Of a stretch of DNA of 64,000 nucleotides, positions 36,458 through 46,800 are shown one piece after another. How positions within the stretch are numbered: position 1 is the first letter of the stretch; each line of letters begins with the position of its first letter. Both the position numbers and the translations under genes were made by a program. The DNA comes from Maribacter litoralis (GTDB lineage Bacteria > Bacteroidota > Bacteroidia > Flavobacteriales > Flavobacteriaceae). The stretch lies in NCBI RefSeq assembly GCF_003075045.1, contig NZ_QCZD01000005.1, positions 180,352 to 244,351 of the forward strand. Direction: 5' to 3'. The notes under the pieces were generated by a model. The model saw only the letters and a program-made list of their open reading frames with translations. It did no database searches and had not been told where the DNA came from.

Positions 36458-37762
36458 CTAAGAAGAAGGGTTTGCGGGGGTGTTGGTATTGTTGTCTCTT
36501 TCAGAGTTAGGGTAAGGGTAATAGTCCCTGTTTCTTTCGGCATCTGTTTCGGTTGCGCCTGGTCTATCAAACCTTCTACTATCCTCTAAAGAAAGTCCGG
36601 TTAAGTATAGCTCAACTCTTCTGTTTCTATAAATTTCATCTAGAATAGCAGATTGTTCCATCGTACCATCATATTCAGGTAAATTTGCTCCTAAACCGTA
36701 AATGTCTGTTGTAGATGTTTTGGTTAAAACCGTATTCAGTTCGGCTACCGCATTGGCAAGGTCATTATTTCTTGCATATGCCTCCGCCTTAATTAGTGAA
36801 ATTTCACCGGGTAAATAAACTGGGATTTCATCTGTATTATCGCTCCAGAAACCTACTACTTGGTAGTTTGGTATTTCAGCTTCTAAATCTTCTGCGGTAA
36901 TATAGAACGGAATTCTTTCATCATCTTCATCAGGTAACAACTCCGTAGGCAGACCAAAAGTTAAATCTTTTGCTTGGGTAACATTTTGTGAGCCAAACCA
37001 AAAAGCCAATGGATTCGGTATTGATGCATCATACTCCCATGTAGATTTTACTGATAGGTCAACATTATTGGCAGCGGTAATTGCTGCGTCATAATTACCA
37101 GCCATTAAATTAAATCTTGCGAGTAAAGCGTTTACTGAATTTTCTATATCTACGGAAGTAAAAATGTCAGCAGTTATAGAAGCATCTAAACCAGCGTCAA
37201 TATAATTTTTGGCTTCGTTTAAATCTGATATTACATTTTCTAAAACAGCTGAACGTTCTATAAATTCAGCATTCTCAACAATTTCCAATGGTATGCTTTC
37301 AAAATATTGAATAAGCGTACCATGGGCAAGAGCTCTGTAGAAAAGACCATAAGCTTTTAAAGAACCCGAAACGGAAGTACTTTCGCTAACATCATCAGCT
37401 GCATCGATCACTGTAGTTGCTTCCTTTCGGGTCAATAATGCATTTGTCCACATATTAATTAAAAGTTCATTACTGCCGCTAACATCATCACCGCCTAAAA
37501 GAATTTCATTCTCTCCTAGGTTACCAGGGTTCAGTAATCTTAATTCATCGGTATTTAACCCAGAAATATGTGTGCTTGTATAAATTAGTCCGGTTCTTTC
37601 GGTACTCCATCTTTGTTGCACACCATTAATTAGGCGCACCAAATTGTCAGTATTATTTACTACATCTGGTTCTAATGTAGAGTTTGGGTCCAAATATTCA
37701 GTATCACAAGACGTGGTAGCAATGAGCAATGTGATAGCTATAGTTTTTAGTATATTTTTCAT
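36458..37762 (-). CDS. SusD/RagB-family outer-membrane lipoprotein
   Basis: A 434-residue glycan-binding lipoprotein. The lipobox ends at Cys19 (LLIATTSCDTEYLDPN). It has the usual SusD layout of helical repeats, including LKAYGLFYRALAHGTLIQYFESIPL, NALLARFNLMAGNYDAAITAANN, and the C-terminal LDEIYRNRRVELYLTGLSLEDSRRFDRPG. It caps the SusC porin encoded 10 bases upstream and captures substrate at the cell surface. Length is on the short side for the family. The specific ligand is inferred from murQ to be a muropeptide or MurNAc-containing glycan. Confidence 0.92.
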   Translation of the reverse strand: MKNILKTIAITLLIATTSCDTEYLDPNSTLEPDVVNNTDNLVRLINGVQQRWSTERTGLIYTSTHISGLNTDELRLLNPGNLGENEILLGGDDVSGSNELLINMWTNALLTRKEATTVIDAADDVSESTSVSGSLKAYGLFYRALAHGTLIQYFESIPLEIVENAEFIERSAVLENVISDLNEAKNYIDAGLDASITADIFTSVDIENSVNALLARFNLMAGNYDAAITAANNVDLSVKSTWEYDASIPNPLAFWFGSQNVTQAKDLTFGLPTELLPDEDDERIPFYITAEDLEAEIPNYQVVGFWSDNTDEIPVYLPGEISLIKAEAYARNNDLANAVAELNTVLTKTSTTDIYGLGANLPEYDGTMEQSAILDEIYRNRRVELYLTGLSLEDSRRFDRPGATETDAERNRDYYPYPNSERDNNTNTPANPSS

Positions 37763-37772
37763 ATTTGTCTTT

Positions 37773-40700
37773 TTAGAAGTTAGCGCTTAATGATAATGAG
37801 ATTGTCATTGGGATCGGTACATTACCAAAGTTTACTGAACGCAATAAGTTTGATTGTCCTCCGGCATTGGTCTCAGGGTCATAGCTGAAGAATTTGTCAA
37901 AAGAAATAAGGTTTCTTCCGATCAAGGAAAGTCTTACATTTTCTAAACTAGAATTGAATAGAGAAGGGAATTCATACCCTAAAGAAACCTCTCTTAGTTT
38001 AACAAAAGAACCATCTTCTATTCTAAATTCTTCTATAGGGTATATACCGGCAATATATCCTCTAGGTAGCTCTCCTGTCAACTCTTGTGCTGCCAACTGA
38101 CCAACACCTACACCTTGTCTGGTTCTTTTGTCGGCATCAAACACATCAAAGCCTTGAACTGCTTCCCAAAGCATGCTGAAATTGAAATTCTTATATGCAA
38201 GATCGGTTCCAATTCCAAGTATATAATCTGGGTTAGGGTCACCAATAACTTTTCTTAAAACATCTCCAGTCGGTTGTCCGTCTGCATCACGCTGTGGTGT
38301 ATTGGTTGTAAGGTCACCTCTTTCTTGTTGAGGAACCCCAACCGGACTACCATCTGTAGATTCACCTGATAATATTAATTCTCCGTTGTCATCTGTAGCA
38401 TAGTAAGTTCCGTAGAATACGCCTAATGCTTCGCCTTCTCTTACAATTGGTGGGGCACCGGTAACACTTTCAATAGTAATATCACCACCTACAGTGCTTA
38501 GTACCTTGTTTCTATTACTACTATAGTTGAAATTAAGATCCCATGTTAGATCGTCAGTTTTAATAGGTGTTATTTTTGCATAAAGCTCAATACCGTTATT
38601 ACGCATTGTACCAACATTTTCTGTTCTTGTTGAACCACCTAATGAAGGTGCCAATACACGACTTACAATTAAGTCTTCAATGTTTTGACGGTAATAGGTG
38701 AATAATAATGAAGCTCTGTTATTAAAGAAACTTAAGTCTGTACCTATTTCAAATTCTTTTGTACGCTCAGGCTTTAATCCTTCGTTACCCAATCTGGTAT
38801 TTTGTTGTAATGTTGAGGAGCCTAGGTAATCATTTGAGGTATAGCTACCATATCTTTCGTAAGGACTTATTGCAGTTAAGTTACCGGCTTCACCGTATGA
38901 TGCTCTTAACCTTGCGGAATTCAAAAAACTTTCTGTATTCCAAAATGGTTCATTTGAAAGAACGTAGGATCCAGAAACTTTTGGATAGAAATTAGATCTT
39001 TCGTCAACATCGAAATTTGTTGCACCATCAATTCTACCGGCTAATGTTAAAAAGAGCTTGTTGTCCCATGATAATGTTTCCTGTAAAAAGAATCCGTAAA
39101 TATCCAAATTGGTGTCAATTGGTTGGGTTTGTAGCGGAATAGTTGGTTCGTTATTACTGTCTAAACCTCTTCCTTGAGTTCCTTCAAAAGATAACTCACT
39201 ACTTTGAAAACTATATCCTGCAGTTGTAACCGAGTTTAATTTGTCTGTAATATTGGTGTTGTATGCCATATTAATATCATAGTTCCAATTGAATACCTTC
39301 GCCTCGGCACTACCAATGTAACCATCATCATAGTATGCAGGATTTACATTTTCATAAGGATATACCGGTATGTAGATATTTCCTTTTTGATTGTATGTGT
39401 CAACACCTATAATTTGATCAATGCTTAATTCTTCGGTAGGTTTAATTTTCAAGTGCAAGTTTGGAATGAAGTGATTTACATCTTGAGTAATGTCGAAGGT
39501 TTCAATAATGGTCAATGGATTTACTCTGGTGTTTTCAACAGCCATTAAATTGCCGTTGGCGTCCCTTTGAGTTATATCGAAAGTGTTATTGGTTATATTT
39601 ATAGAGTTGATAGGACTCCAAAAAACATTTCCATCTGGTTTTTCATCAGATTTGCTATTAGCGTAATATAAACCTAAGTCGTAAGACATCCAATCGGTCA
39701 CTCTGTGATTAAAGTTCACTCTTGCCGAGAATCTATCGAATTTTGTATTCTTTATGATTCCCTCATTGGTCAAGTAACCAATAGAAGCCATATAGCTCAT
39801 TTTATCATTGCCTCCTTTGGTTGAGAAGTAATTGTCACTTCCAAATCCGGTTTGGAAAATTTCATCTTGATAATCGTATCTAGTAGTTTCAAATTTGTCG
39901 GTTGACAAATTTCTATATGTGGTAAGCGCATTATTGTCATTTGGATCAAAACCGAAAATAGGCCATAACCTACCGGAAAGATCACTATTGGGTACTGTTT
40001 CAAATTCCTCACCAATTAAATTTAAATCTAATTTTTTGCGAATGGTATTTACGCTAAATGTAGATTTGAAATAGAACTCTGGCCCGTCTTCATAATTACC
40101 ACCTTTTTTTGTGGTGATTACAACAACACCATTTGATGCTCGAGAACCGTAAATTGCTGCAGCTGCTGCACCATTAAGAATATTTACGTTTTCAATGTCA
40201 TTAGGGTTAATATCTACCATTCTATTTTGACCAGGGGCAGCATCGCCAGCATCAACATTTAAATTGGTGACGTTGGTAGTAAGGTTACTGGTAATTACTC
40301 CATCAACTACATATAAAGGTTCAGATGATCCTTTAATTGTACTTGGACCTCTTAAGCGAATGGAAAAACCACCAGCAGGGTCACCTGAATTTTGTGTTAT
40401 TTGTGCACCAGGAACTTTACCTTGCAATGAAGTTGTAATATTTGCAGGTGAAGCTTTTACCAATTCAACCGATTTTACAGTAGTAATAGCGTTACCAAGT
40501 TTTTTTCGAGATTGTGTTACCGATGAACCCACTAGAACTACTTCGTCTAAAGCATTTGAATCTTCCATTAATGTCACATTGACAATTTGATCCATGCCCG
40601 TTAAAGCAATTTCTTCTGTTTTATAACCAATGTAACTAATAACTAATGTTTTGTTACTAGCATTTGTTAGCTGCATACTAAAGTTACCATCAAAATCGGT

Positions 40701-40862
40701 AGAAGCTCCTGTGGAAGTTTCTTTTAATAAGACAGTAGCGCCAGGAAGGGGTAGACCATCTTGGGCAATAATAGTACCAGATACCGTTGAGGATTGTGCA
40801 TAAGTGCTGAGTGAAAATAGCATCAGCAAGAGCACCGAGAGAACATGATAGGTTTTCTTCAT
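37773..40862 (-). CDS. SusC/RagA-family TonB-linked outer-membrane transporter
   Basis: About 1029 residues from the ATG at 40860-40862 (MKKTYHVLSVLLLMLFSLSTYAQ, a clear signal peptide); a TTG 30 bases upstream extends the frame but would bury the signal. A carboxypeptidase-D regulatory-like domain follows (VSGTIIAQDGLPLPGATVLLKE, SYIGYKTEEI), then the plug (GKVPGAQITQNSGDPAGGFSIRLRG, YGSRASNGVVVITTKKGG) and the barrel ending in SLSANF. No STN domain is present, so it is not wired to an anti-sigma factor; a DeoR-type regulator is divergent from it instead. Confidence 0.94.
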   Translation of the reverse strand: MKKTYHVLSVLLLMLFSLSTYAQSSTVSGTIIAQDGLPLPGATVLLKETSTGASTDFDGNFSMQLTNASNKTLVISYIGYKTEEIALTGMDQIVNVTLMEDSNALDEVVLVGSSVTQSRKKLGNAITTVKSVELVKASPANITTSLQGKVPGAQITQNSGDPAGGFSIRLRGPSTIKGSSEPLYVVDGVITSNLTTNVTNLNVDAGDAAPGQNRMVDINPNDIENVNILNGAAAAAIYGSRASNGVVVITTKKGGNYEDGPEFYFKSTFSVNTIRKKLDLNLIGEEFETVPNSDLSGRLWPIFGFDPNDNNALTTYRNLSTDKFETTRYDYQDEIFQTGFGSDNYFSTKGGNDKMSYMASIGYLTNEGIIKNTKFDRFSARVNFNHRVTDWMSYDLGLYYANSKSDEKPDGNVFWSPINSINITNNTFDITQRDANGNLMAVENTRVNPLTIIETFDITQDVNHFIPNLHLKIKPTEELSIDQIIGVDTYNQKGNIYIPVYPYENVNPAYYDDGYIGSAEAKVFNWNYDINMAYNTNITDKLNSVTTAGYSFQSSELSFEGTQGRGLDSNNEPTIPLQTQPIDTNLDIYGFFLQETLSWDNKLFLTLAGRIDGATNFDVDERSNFYPKVSGSYVLSNEPFWNTESFLNSARLRASYGEAGNLTAISPYERYGSYTSNDYLGSSTLQQNTRLGNEGLKPERTKEFEIGTDLSFFNNRASLLFTYYRQNIEDLIVSRVLAPSLGGSTRTENVGTMRNNGIELYAKITPIKTDDLTWDLNFNYSSNRNKVLSTVGGDITIESVTGAPPIVREGEALGVFYGTYYATDDNGELILSGESTDGSPVGVPQQERGDLTTNTPQRDADGQPTGDVLRKVIGDPNPDYILGIGTDLAYKNFNFSMLWEAVQGFDVFDADKRTRQGVGVGQLAAQELTGELPRGYIAGIYPIEEFRIEDGSFVKLREVSLGYEFPSLFNSSLENVRLSLIGRNLISFDKFFSYDPETNAGGQSNLLRSVNFGNVPIPMTISLSLSANF

Positions 40863-40912
40863 AATATTAGTTTTAAGTAGTTGTGCTAACAAACCTAGCA
40901 GAATATTTTATG

Positions 40913-40947
40913 TTTTGCAATATTTTATTGCAACAAAGCAATAAAAT
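40913..40947. promoter_or_regulatory. Overlapping palindromes, candidate operator of the DeoR-type regulator
   Basis: The 200-base gap between susC and the divergent regulator gene contains TGCAATA/TATTGCA (40916-40922 and 40926-40932) overlapping ATTTTATTGC/GCAATAAAAT (40922-40931 and 40938-40947). The core TTGCAA half-site recurs at about 41010-41015. Such clustered half-sites between divergent genes are what an autoregulated repressor would bind. The assignment to this regulator is inference. Confidence 0.5.
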
Positions 40948-41062
40948 CAAGAAAAATTTATTGTATTCTAAAATCGCACACATCATTTGCTATTTTTTGT
41001 TGCAAATGATAGTTGTTTATTATTAATTTGATATCCTTGTAGTAGTTTTTAAAAAATATATT

Positions 41063-41818
41063 TTGCAAAAAAGTGATAGACATCAAGTTATACTAGAAGA
41101 AGTTCAATTACATAACAGAGTGTTGTTAACAGATTTAGCCAATATTCTAAACGTATCCATGGATACCGTAAGAAGGGATATAAAAGAGCTGGATGAATTA
41201 CAAAAATTGCGTAAAGTTCACGGAGGAGCTATTTCGAATGGCTTCAATACCTATTCGGATAGGTCAAAAGAGATATTTGAACAAGACAGCAAAGTGAAAA
41301 TTGCAAAAAAGGGTATTGCTCTATTAAAAAACGGCGATGTTGTTCTAATTAGTGGCGGGTCTACCAACTTAGAACTTGCTAAATTAATTCCGAGAAAAAT
41401 GGACCTTACATTTTTTACTCCTAGTTTACCTATGGCCATTGAACTTTTGAATAATAAAACTCATCATCATGAGGTGTATTTAATAGGAGGGAAGTTATCT
41501 AAAGAATCTCAGTTGGTAACAGGTGGAGTATCAATAAATAGCTTGACCGATATTATGGTAGATATTTGCTTTTTAGGAACGGGTTACTTGGATAGTGCAA
41601 AGGGCATAACTGAGACCGATTGGGAAATTGCACAGATGAAAAAAGCAATGATCAATTCTTCTAAAAGACTAATAGCTTTAACCATCAGTAAAAAATTGAA
41701 TACCGTAAATAGATATAAAATTTGTAAGATCAATACCTTGACCGATTTGGTAACCGAACTTGATCCAGATGCAGAAATTCTAAAGCCTTACAAGAATAAA
41801 GGGGTTAATTTAGTATAG
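41063..41818 (+). CDS. DeoR/GlpR-family transcriptional regulator
   Basis: A 251-residue regulator. The N-terminal winged helix has RHQVILEEVQLHNRVLLTDLANILNVSMDTVRRDIKEL (about residues 6-45), the classic DeoR signature, then GGAI. The C-terminal effector domain has LISGGSTNLELAKLIP, VYLIGGKLSKESQLVTGG and FLGTGYLD, which bind a phosphorylated sugar in the family. The start is TTG 41063-41065; the next ATG would remove part of the helix-turn-helix. It probably represses the divergent susCD-symporter-murQ unit, with a sugar phosphate as inducer. Confidence 0.92.
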   Translation: MQKSDRHQVILEEVQLHNRVLLTDLANILNVSMDTVRRDIKELDELQKLRKVHGGAISNGFNTYSDRSKEIFEQDSKVKIAKKGIALLKNGDVVLISGGSTNLELAKLIPRKMDLTFFTPSLPMAIELLNNKTHHHEVYLIGGKLSKESQLVTGGVSINSLTDIMVDICFLGTGYLDSAKGITETDWEIAQMKKAMINSSKRLIALTISKKLNTVNRYKICKINTLTDLVTELDPDAEILKPYKNKGVNLV

Positions 41819-41821
41819 AGG

Positions 41822-41845
41822 ATAGATTATAGTTCACAAATCTAT
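41822..41845. terminator. Short hairpin between convergent genes
   Basis: Perfect 7-base inverted repeat ATAGATT/AATCTAT with a 10-base loop in the 29-base gap between the convergent regulator and sigma-factor genes. It could serve both strands as a weak terminator. A+T richness makes chance occurrence possible. Confidence 0.35.
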
Positions 41846-41847
41846 AT

Positions 41848-42429
41848 TTAAACCAATTTTTTATTGAAAATAATAAGCAAGATAGTTTCATATTTATCGC
41901 CTAATTTATTTTTCAATATTCTAAATGCCTTGGTTATTTGAGCTTCAACAGTTTTAATTGAAACGTCTAAATAATCTGCAATTTCACTATTGGTTAGTCC
42001 TTCTTTTTTACTGAGTATAAAAACTTTTTGGCATTTTGGAGGCAACTTATTTATTTCTCTGTTAACAATTTCCATCATTTTGCTCATCATATTGTTATCC
42101 ATTTCAACGGCAACCTCATGTGAGTATTCAATATACTTTTGGTTTAATAAAACAACGCTCTTGTTTTTTTGATACGAATTTAAAAACTCATTATAAATAC
42201 ATTTATAAAGAAAATTACGGATAGAGAATTCTGGATTAAGTTTTTTTCTTGATTTCCAAGTCTTTAGAAATACATTTTGAACAATGTCTTGTGCGGTTGA
42301 TTGATCATGGGTTAAGGTTACCGCATAAGCATTTAGTTGTTGATGATATTTTTCTAGAAGTAAAATGTAGGCTTTTTCTTCTCCGGAAATAAGTTTTTTA
42401 ATTAATCTTCTATTTTCTTCAGCATCCAT
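41848..42429 (-). CDS. ECF-type RNA polymerase sigma factor (FecI-like)
   Basis: A 193-residue sigma factor of the Bacteroidota RpoE/FecI-like group. Region 2 is about residues 22-90 (LNAYAVTLTHDQSTAQDIVQNVFLKTWKSR) and region 4 about 120-180 (LPPKCQKVFILSKKEGLTNSEIADYLDVSIKTVEAQITKAFRILK). It is divergent from the FecR gene 115 bases away. It should be held by FecR and released on substrate binding by the STN-containing SusC, then activate the locus downstream. Confidence 0.93.
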   Translation of the reverse strand: MDAEENRRLIKKLISGEEKAYILLLEKYHQQLNAYAVTLTHDQSTAQDIVQNVFLKTWKSRKKLNPEFSIRNFLYKCIYNEFLNSYQKNKSVVLLNQKYIEYSHEVAVEMDNNMMSKMMEIVNREINKLPPKCQKVFILSKKEGLTNSEIADYLDVSIKTVEAQITKAFRILKNKLGDKYETILLIIFNKKLV

Positions 42430-42544
42430 AATAAATGATTATTTAACAAATAAACGGTAAATATTATGAGATTATGAAAAAAATATCAAAAAAAAGTTAG
42501 GGTATTGAGAATTTCACTTGTATTAATTAAAAGAGAAGCAATCA

Positions 42545-43702
42545 ATGATATCAAAAGATATTGAAAATCGAATCATTAAATATTTTACTCAGTCAGCTGA
42601 TGTAGAAGATTTGGATATTCTTAATAATTGGTTATTAGATGATAAGAATCAAAAGATTTTTAAATCATATGTTAAAACCCATTTCTCTATAAACTTGGCT
42701 ATGAACAATTCTGAATTTGATAAAGTAAAAGAAAAACTCCTAGAGGAAATTAATAAGGACAAAAAACAAAGTTCTAAAATTAGAATGTTATCTGTTTTTA
42801 AGTATGCTGCTATTGCGGTTTTGTTTTTGGGAGTTGGATTTTTAATGAAAAATAAATTATTGGTCAATGAAACAGCAAATGTAGTTGTACCAAGAGAAGA
42901 TTCTATAGTACTAGAGTTGGGCAACGGTGAACAGCAGGTAATAACGGAGACAGGTACTGCTAAAATTGTAGGAACTTCGGGTAAGGTTATCGGCAACAAG
43001 AAAGATGATCAATTAATTTATGAGTCGCAGGAAAACCAGATACTAGAATATAATACATTAAGTGTTCCTAATGGTAAACAATTTGGAATTGTATTGTCAG
43101 ATGGTACTAGGGTGCATTTAAATGCAGGTAGTTCAATAACATATCCGACTGTTTTCGAAAAAGATGCTATTAGACGTGTTGTTCTGAGAGGGGAAGCTTT
43201 TTTTGATGTAATACACGAAAACAATAGACAGTTTGTAGTAAATGTTCAAGATTTAGATGTTAAGGTATATGGTACCAAATTCAATGTGACCAATTATGAC
43301 GAAGATAAGCAGTCGGAGGTTGTTCTTGTTGAAGGTTCTGTTGGTTTGTCTTCTAAAGAAAGTAAGAAAGATTTAAAAGAAGTCTTTTTGGAACCGGGTT
43401 ATATGGGAGTATTCAATAAAACGGATAAAAATATAATTAATCAAAAAGTTAATACAGCGCTTTATACCTCTTGGATGAAGGGGAATCTTGTTTTTCGAAA
43501 TGTTTCTTTCGAAAATATAATCCAAAAACTAGAACGACATTATAATGTGGTCATAATTAACAATAATGTAGCACTAGCTAACGAGAAATTTAATGCGACA
43601 ATTGAAACTAAACACGAGACAATAGAAGAAGTGTTTAGTTATTTCAATAAAGTTTATCAAATTGAATATCAAATAGTAGAGAATAAAATAATAATCAATT
43701 AA
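42545..43702 (+). CDS. FecR-family anti-sigma factor
   Basis: A 385-residue inner-membrane regulator. Residues 1-75 form the cytosolic sigma-binding part, a membrane helix follows (about 81-101, VFKYAAIAVLFLGVGFLM), then the periplasmic FecR domain (LSVPNGKQFGIVLSDGTRVHLNAGSSITYP, RRVVLRGEAFFDVIHENNRQFVV, VYGTKFNV). The C-terminal DUF4974-type domain has FRNVSFENIIQKLERHYNVVI. It passes the signal from the SusC STN domain to the divergent ECF sigma factor. Length is normal. Confidence 0.94.
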   Translation: MISKDIENRIIKYFTQSADVEDLDILNNWLLDDKNQKIFKSYVKTHFSINLAMNNSEFDKVKEKLLEEINKDKKQSSKIRMLSVFKYAAIAVLFLGVGFLMKNKLLVNETANVVVPREDSIVLELGNGEQQVITETGTAKIVGTSGKVIGNKKDDQLIYESQENQILEYNTLSVPNGKQFGIVLSDGTRVHLNAGSSITYPTVFEKDAIRRVVLRGEAFFDVIHENNRQFVVNVQDLDVKVYGTKFNVTNYDEDKQSEVVLVEGSVGLSSKESKKDLKEVFLEPGYMGVFNKTDKNIINQKVNTALYTSWMKGNLVFRNVSFENIIQKLERHYNVVIINNNVALANEKFNATIETKHETIEEVFSYFNKVYQIEYQIVENKIIIN

Positions 43703-43774
43703 AACTTAAATACAATGAGCTAAAATCAACTAACATCATTAGATCATTTTAATATTTCGAGAGGACGAAAAAAA

Positions 43775-43804
43775 AATCGGAAAATGCTGGAACATTTCCC
43801 GATT
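43775..43804 (+). promoter_or_regulatory. Hairpin in the leader of the STN-SusC gene
   Basis: AATCGGAAAATG pairs with CATTTCCCGATT (one mismatch, 6-base loop) about 50 bases before the SusC start codon, in the 151-base gap after fecR. There is no run of T after it, so it is more likely an mRNA leader structure or protein site than a terminator. Confidence 0.35.
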
Positions 43805-43853
43805 ATAAAAATGATCACACTTAAAGCGTAATCACAAATAAACACTCAAAATT

Positions 43854-46800
43854 ATGAAAAAACCACCAATGTCGAAGGGGTTTCTCTCTCGGCGCTTAAA
43901 TTATGACCTAAAAATGAAGTTATCGCTTCTTTTTTTCTTGACAATAAGTTTTTTAATGCAGGCCAATACCTACTCTCAAAAAACTAAAATTTCTATAGCG
44001 AAAGAAAATTCAACTGTTCGTGAGGTATTAGATGAAATCGAAAGCCTTAGTGAGTTTAAATTTTTATTTAAGACAAATACCGTTGATTTAAATAGAAAGG
44101 TAACTGTAAAATTTAAACGTGTTCCAATTGATGACATTCTTAAAAGTCTCTTTAACGATCAAAATGTTACTTACGAAATAAAAGATCGTAAAATATTTTT
44201 AAAAAAAGATTCAAAGCTAAATAGGGCTAGGGGACAAGACGAAAAAGTCGAAGCCTATCAAAAAACGGTGACAGGTTCCATTTTAGATTCTGATGGTGTT
44301 CCTTTACCAGGTGCTAACATTGTTGAAAAAGGCACTAATAATGGAGTAACAGCAGATTTTGATGGTAATTTTTCCATTTTGGTTTCTGATCAAAACGCAA
44401 CCCTAATATTTTCATATTTAGGCTATGCAACTAGAGAGGTTGCTTTAGAAGGAAAAGGTAATGTTGATATTGTACTTCAAGAAAGTGCAGCGGGCTTAGA
44501 AGAGGTTGTTGTAGTTGGTTATGGTACAATGAAAAAGGCAGACCTAACGGGGTCGGTTTCTCAGGTTAAAACTGAAACCCTAGAATCTGTTCCAGTTTTC
44601 AATATGGCACAGGCGCTTAAGGTAGGTGCATCTGGTGTAAGGGTTACTCAAAACTCAGGTACTCCTGGTTCTAGAATTGAGGTACGTATTAGAGGAGGGA
44701 ATTCATTGATAGGTAACAATCAACCGTTATATGTTGTGGATGGATTTCCAGTTACTAGTGGTATAGATTATTTAAATCCTGCTGATATTGAATCCGTAGA
44801 TATTTTAAAAGATGCATCGGCAACTGCAATTTATGGCTCACGTGGTGCAAACGGCGTGGTAATTATTACTTCTAAAAGAGGGGTAAAGAATCAAGAAAGT
44901 AAAATAGAGGTAAATAATTACTTTGGTATGCAACAGGTCATAAATCAATATGATTTACTTAATGCTAAAGAATATGCCATTATAGCCAATGAGTGGTTAA
45001 AAAATGAAGGTCTAGAACCGAATTTTAATGTTGATGAAGTTCAAAACCCAGGAACCGATTGGTTAGATGCAATTTTTAGAACTTCACCTGTTCAAAACCA
45101 TACCATTACTTTTTCAGGTAGTTCAGATAAAGGTAGATATTCTATATCCGGTAATTATTATGATCAGGAAGGAATCATTGAAAACTCTGGCGTTACAAGA
45201 GGTTCAGTTAGAGTTAACTTAGATCAAGAATTGAAAAGCTGGTTAAAAATGGGTATTAACCTTCAATTATCAAGAAGTGAGACCCATTCAGTTAATGTTG
45301 ATAATGGATACCGAGGTACATCAATGCTTTCTGCAGCAGCTTCGGCACCACCTACATTACCTTTATATGATGAGGATGGGCTACCAACCCAAATAGGACA
45401 GATTTACAATTTTGGGTCTGCAGATATGCGGAACCCTTTATTATCTACACTTAATAAGAATCTTAGTTTTGCTAATAGTGTATTGGCTAACTCAACTTTC
45501 GATTTTCAAATTACGCCCAGCCTTTCTTTTAAGACCTTATTAGGCTTACAATATAGAAATTCACGTAGCGAGTTGTTTACGCCAACTGTGTATGAAAATG
45601 ATAGAGGTTCTGCTCAAGAAGGAAATAATTACTTTAATTCATTTTTAACGGAAAATGTCTTGACGTATTCAAAGACATTAAATGAAAAACACAGTTTAAA
45701 CGTAATAGGCGGTGCTACTTACCAAACGCAAATGAACCGTTATTCTGGTATTTACGTAAGCGGTTTTTCCAATAATATTACAGAAAACTATAATCTGGCT
45801 GCCGCAGAAACTGTTGGTAATCCTTGGTCCGGTTATTTTGACTGGACGTTAGCTTCGTTTCTATCGAGGGTAAATTATGCCTATGATGGTAAATATATGG
45901 TGACCGCTAGTATTAGAGCAGATGGATCTTCGAGGTTTGGCGCAAATAATAAATGGGGATATTTTCCTTCAGCAGCTTTAGCGTGGCGTGTTTCTGACGA
46001 ATCTTTTCTAGAAAATAGTTCAACTATTTCAAACTTGAAATTAAGAGCTAGTTACGGTATTACAGGTAACACCGCGCTCAGTCCTTATCAATCGCTAGAT
46101 AGGTTGAATTCAGCAAAGTTCATCTTTGAAAATCAAGCAGACGTTATCGGGTTTTACCCTGCCGGTATTTCTAATAGTGAATTGAAATGGGAAACTACAG
46201 GGCAACTAGATGTTGGTTTTGATTTGAATCTATTCAATAATCAATTAAGGTTTGTATTTGATTATTACAAAAAGAATACGAAAGACTTACTTGCATCGGT
46301 ACCTCTTCCATCAAGTGTTGGGTTTAGTTCAATTCTTAGAAACCTTGGTGAAATACAAAATTCAGGAGTAGAATTTAGTGTTGACGCTGATATTTTAAGA
46401 AACGAATTTAAATGGGATGTATCGGCTCAAATTTCCGCTAATAGAAACAAGGTTATCGAGCTTGCTGGTGACAGTGATATTTTTGGTGCGGCACAAGCTG
46501 CGGTATGGCCAAGTGCGAATATTGCAAGAGAAGGAGAACCATTGGGTGTTTTTTACGGACTTCTTGAAGATGGTTTGGATGAGAATGGGTTTATAAAATA
46601 TCAAGATATTAGTGGACCCGATGGTGTTCCTGATGGTTTAATAAATTCATTGGATCGTGTGATTTTGGGTAGTTATCATCCAGATTTTATATATGGATTA
46701 ACTTCTAATTTTAGTTATAAAGGTATCGAACTAAATGTGATGTTGGAAGGGGTTCAAGGAAATGAACTATTTAATGCCACCAATGGAACACACTTAAATT

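Noticed and set aside
40863..40892. Upstream extension of the SusC gene from a TTG codon
   Set aside because: The ATG at 40860-40862 gives a proper signal peptide; the extension adds ten residues in front of it.
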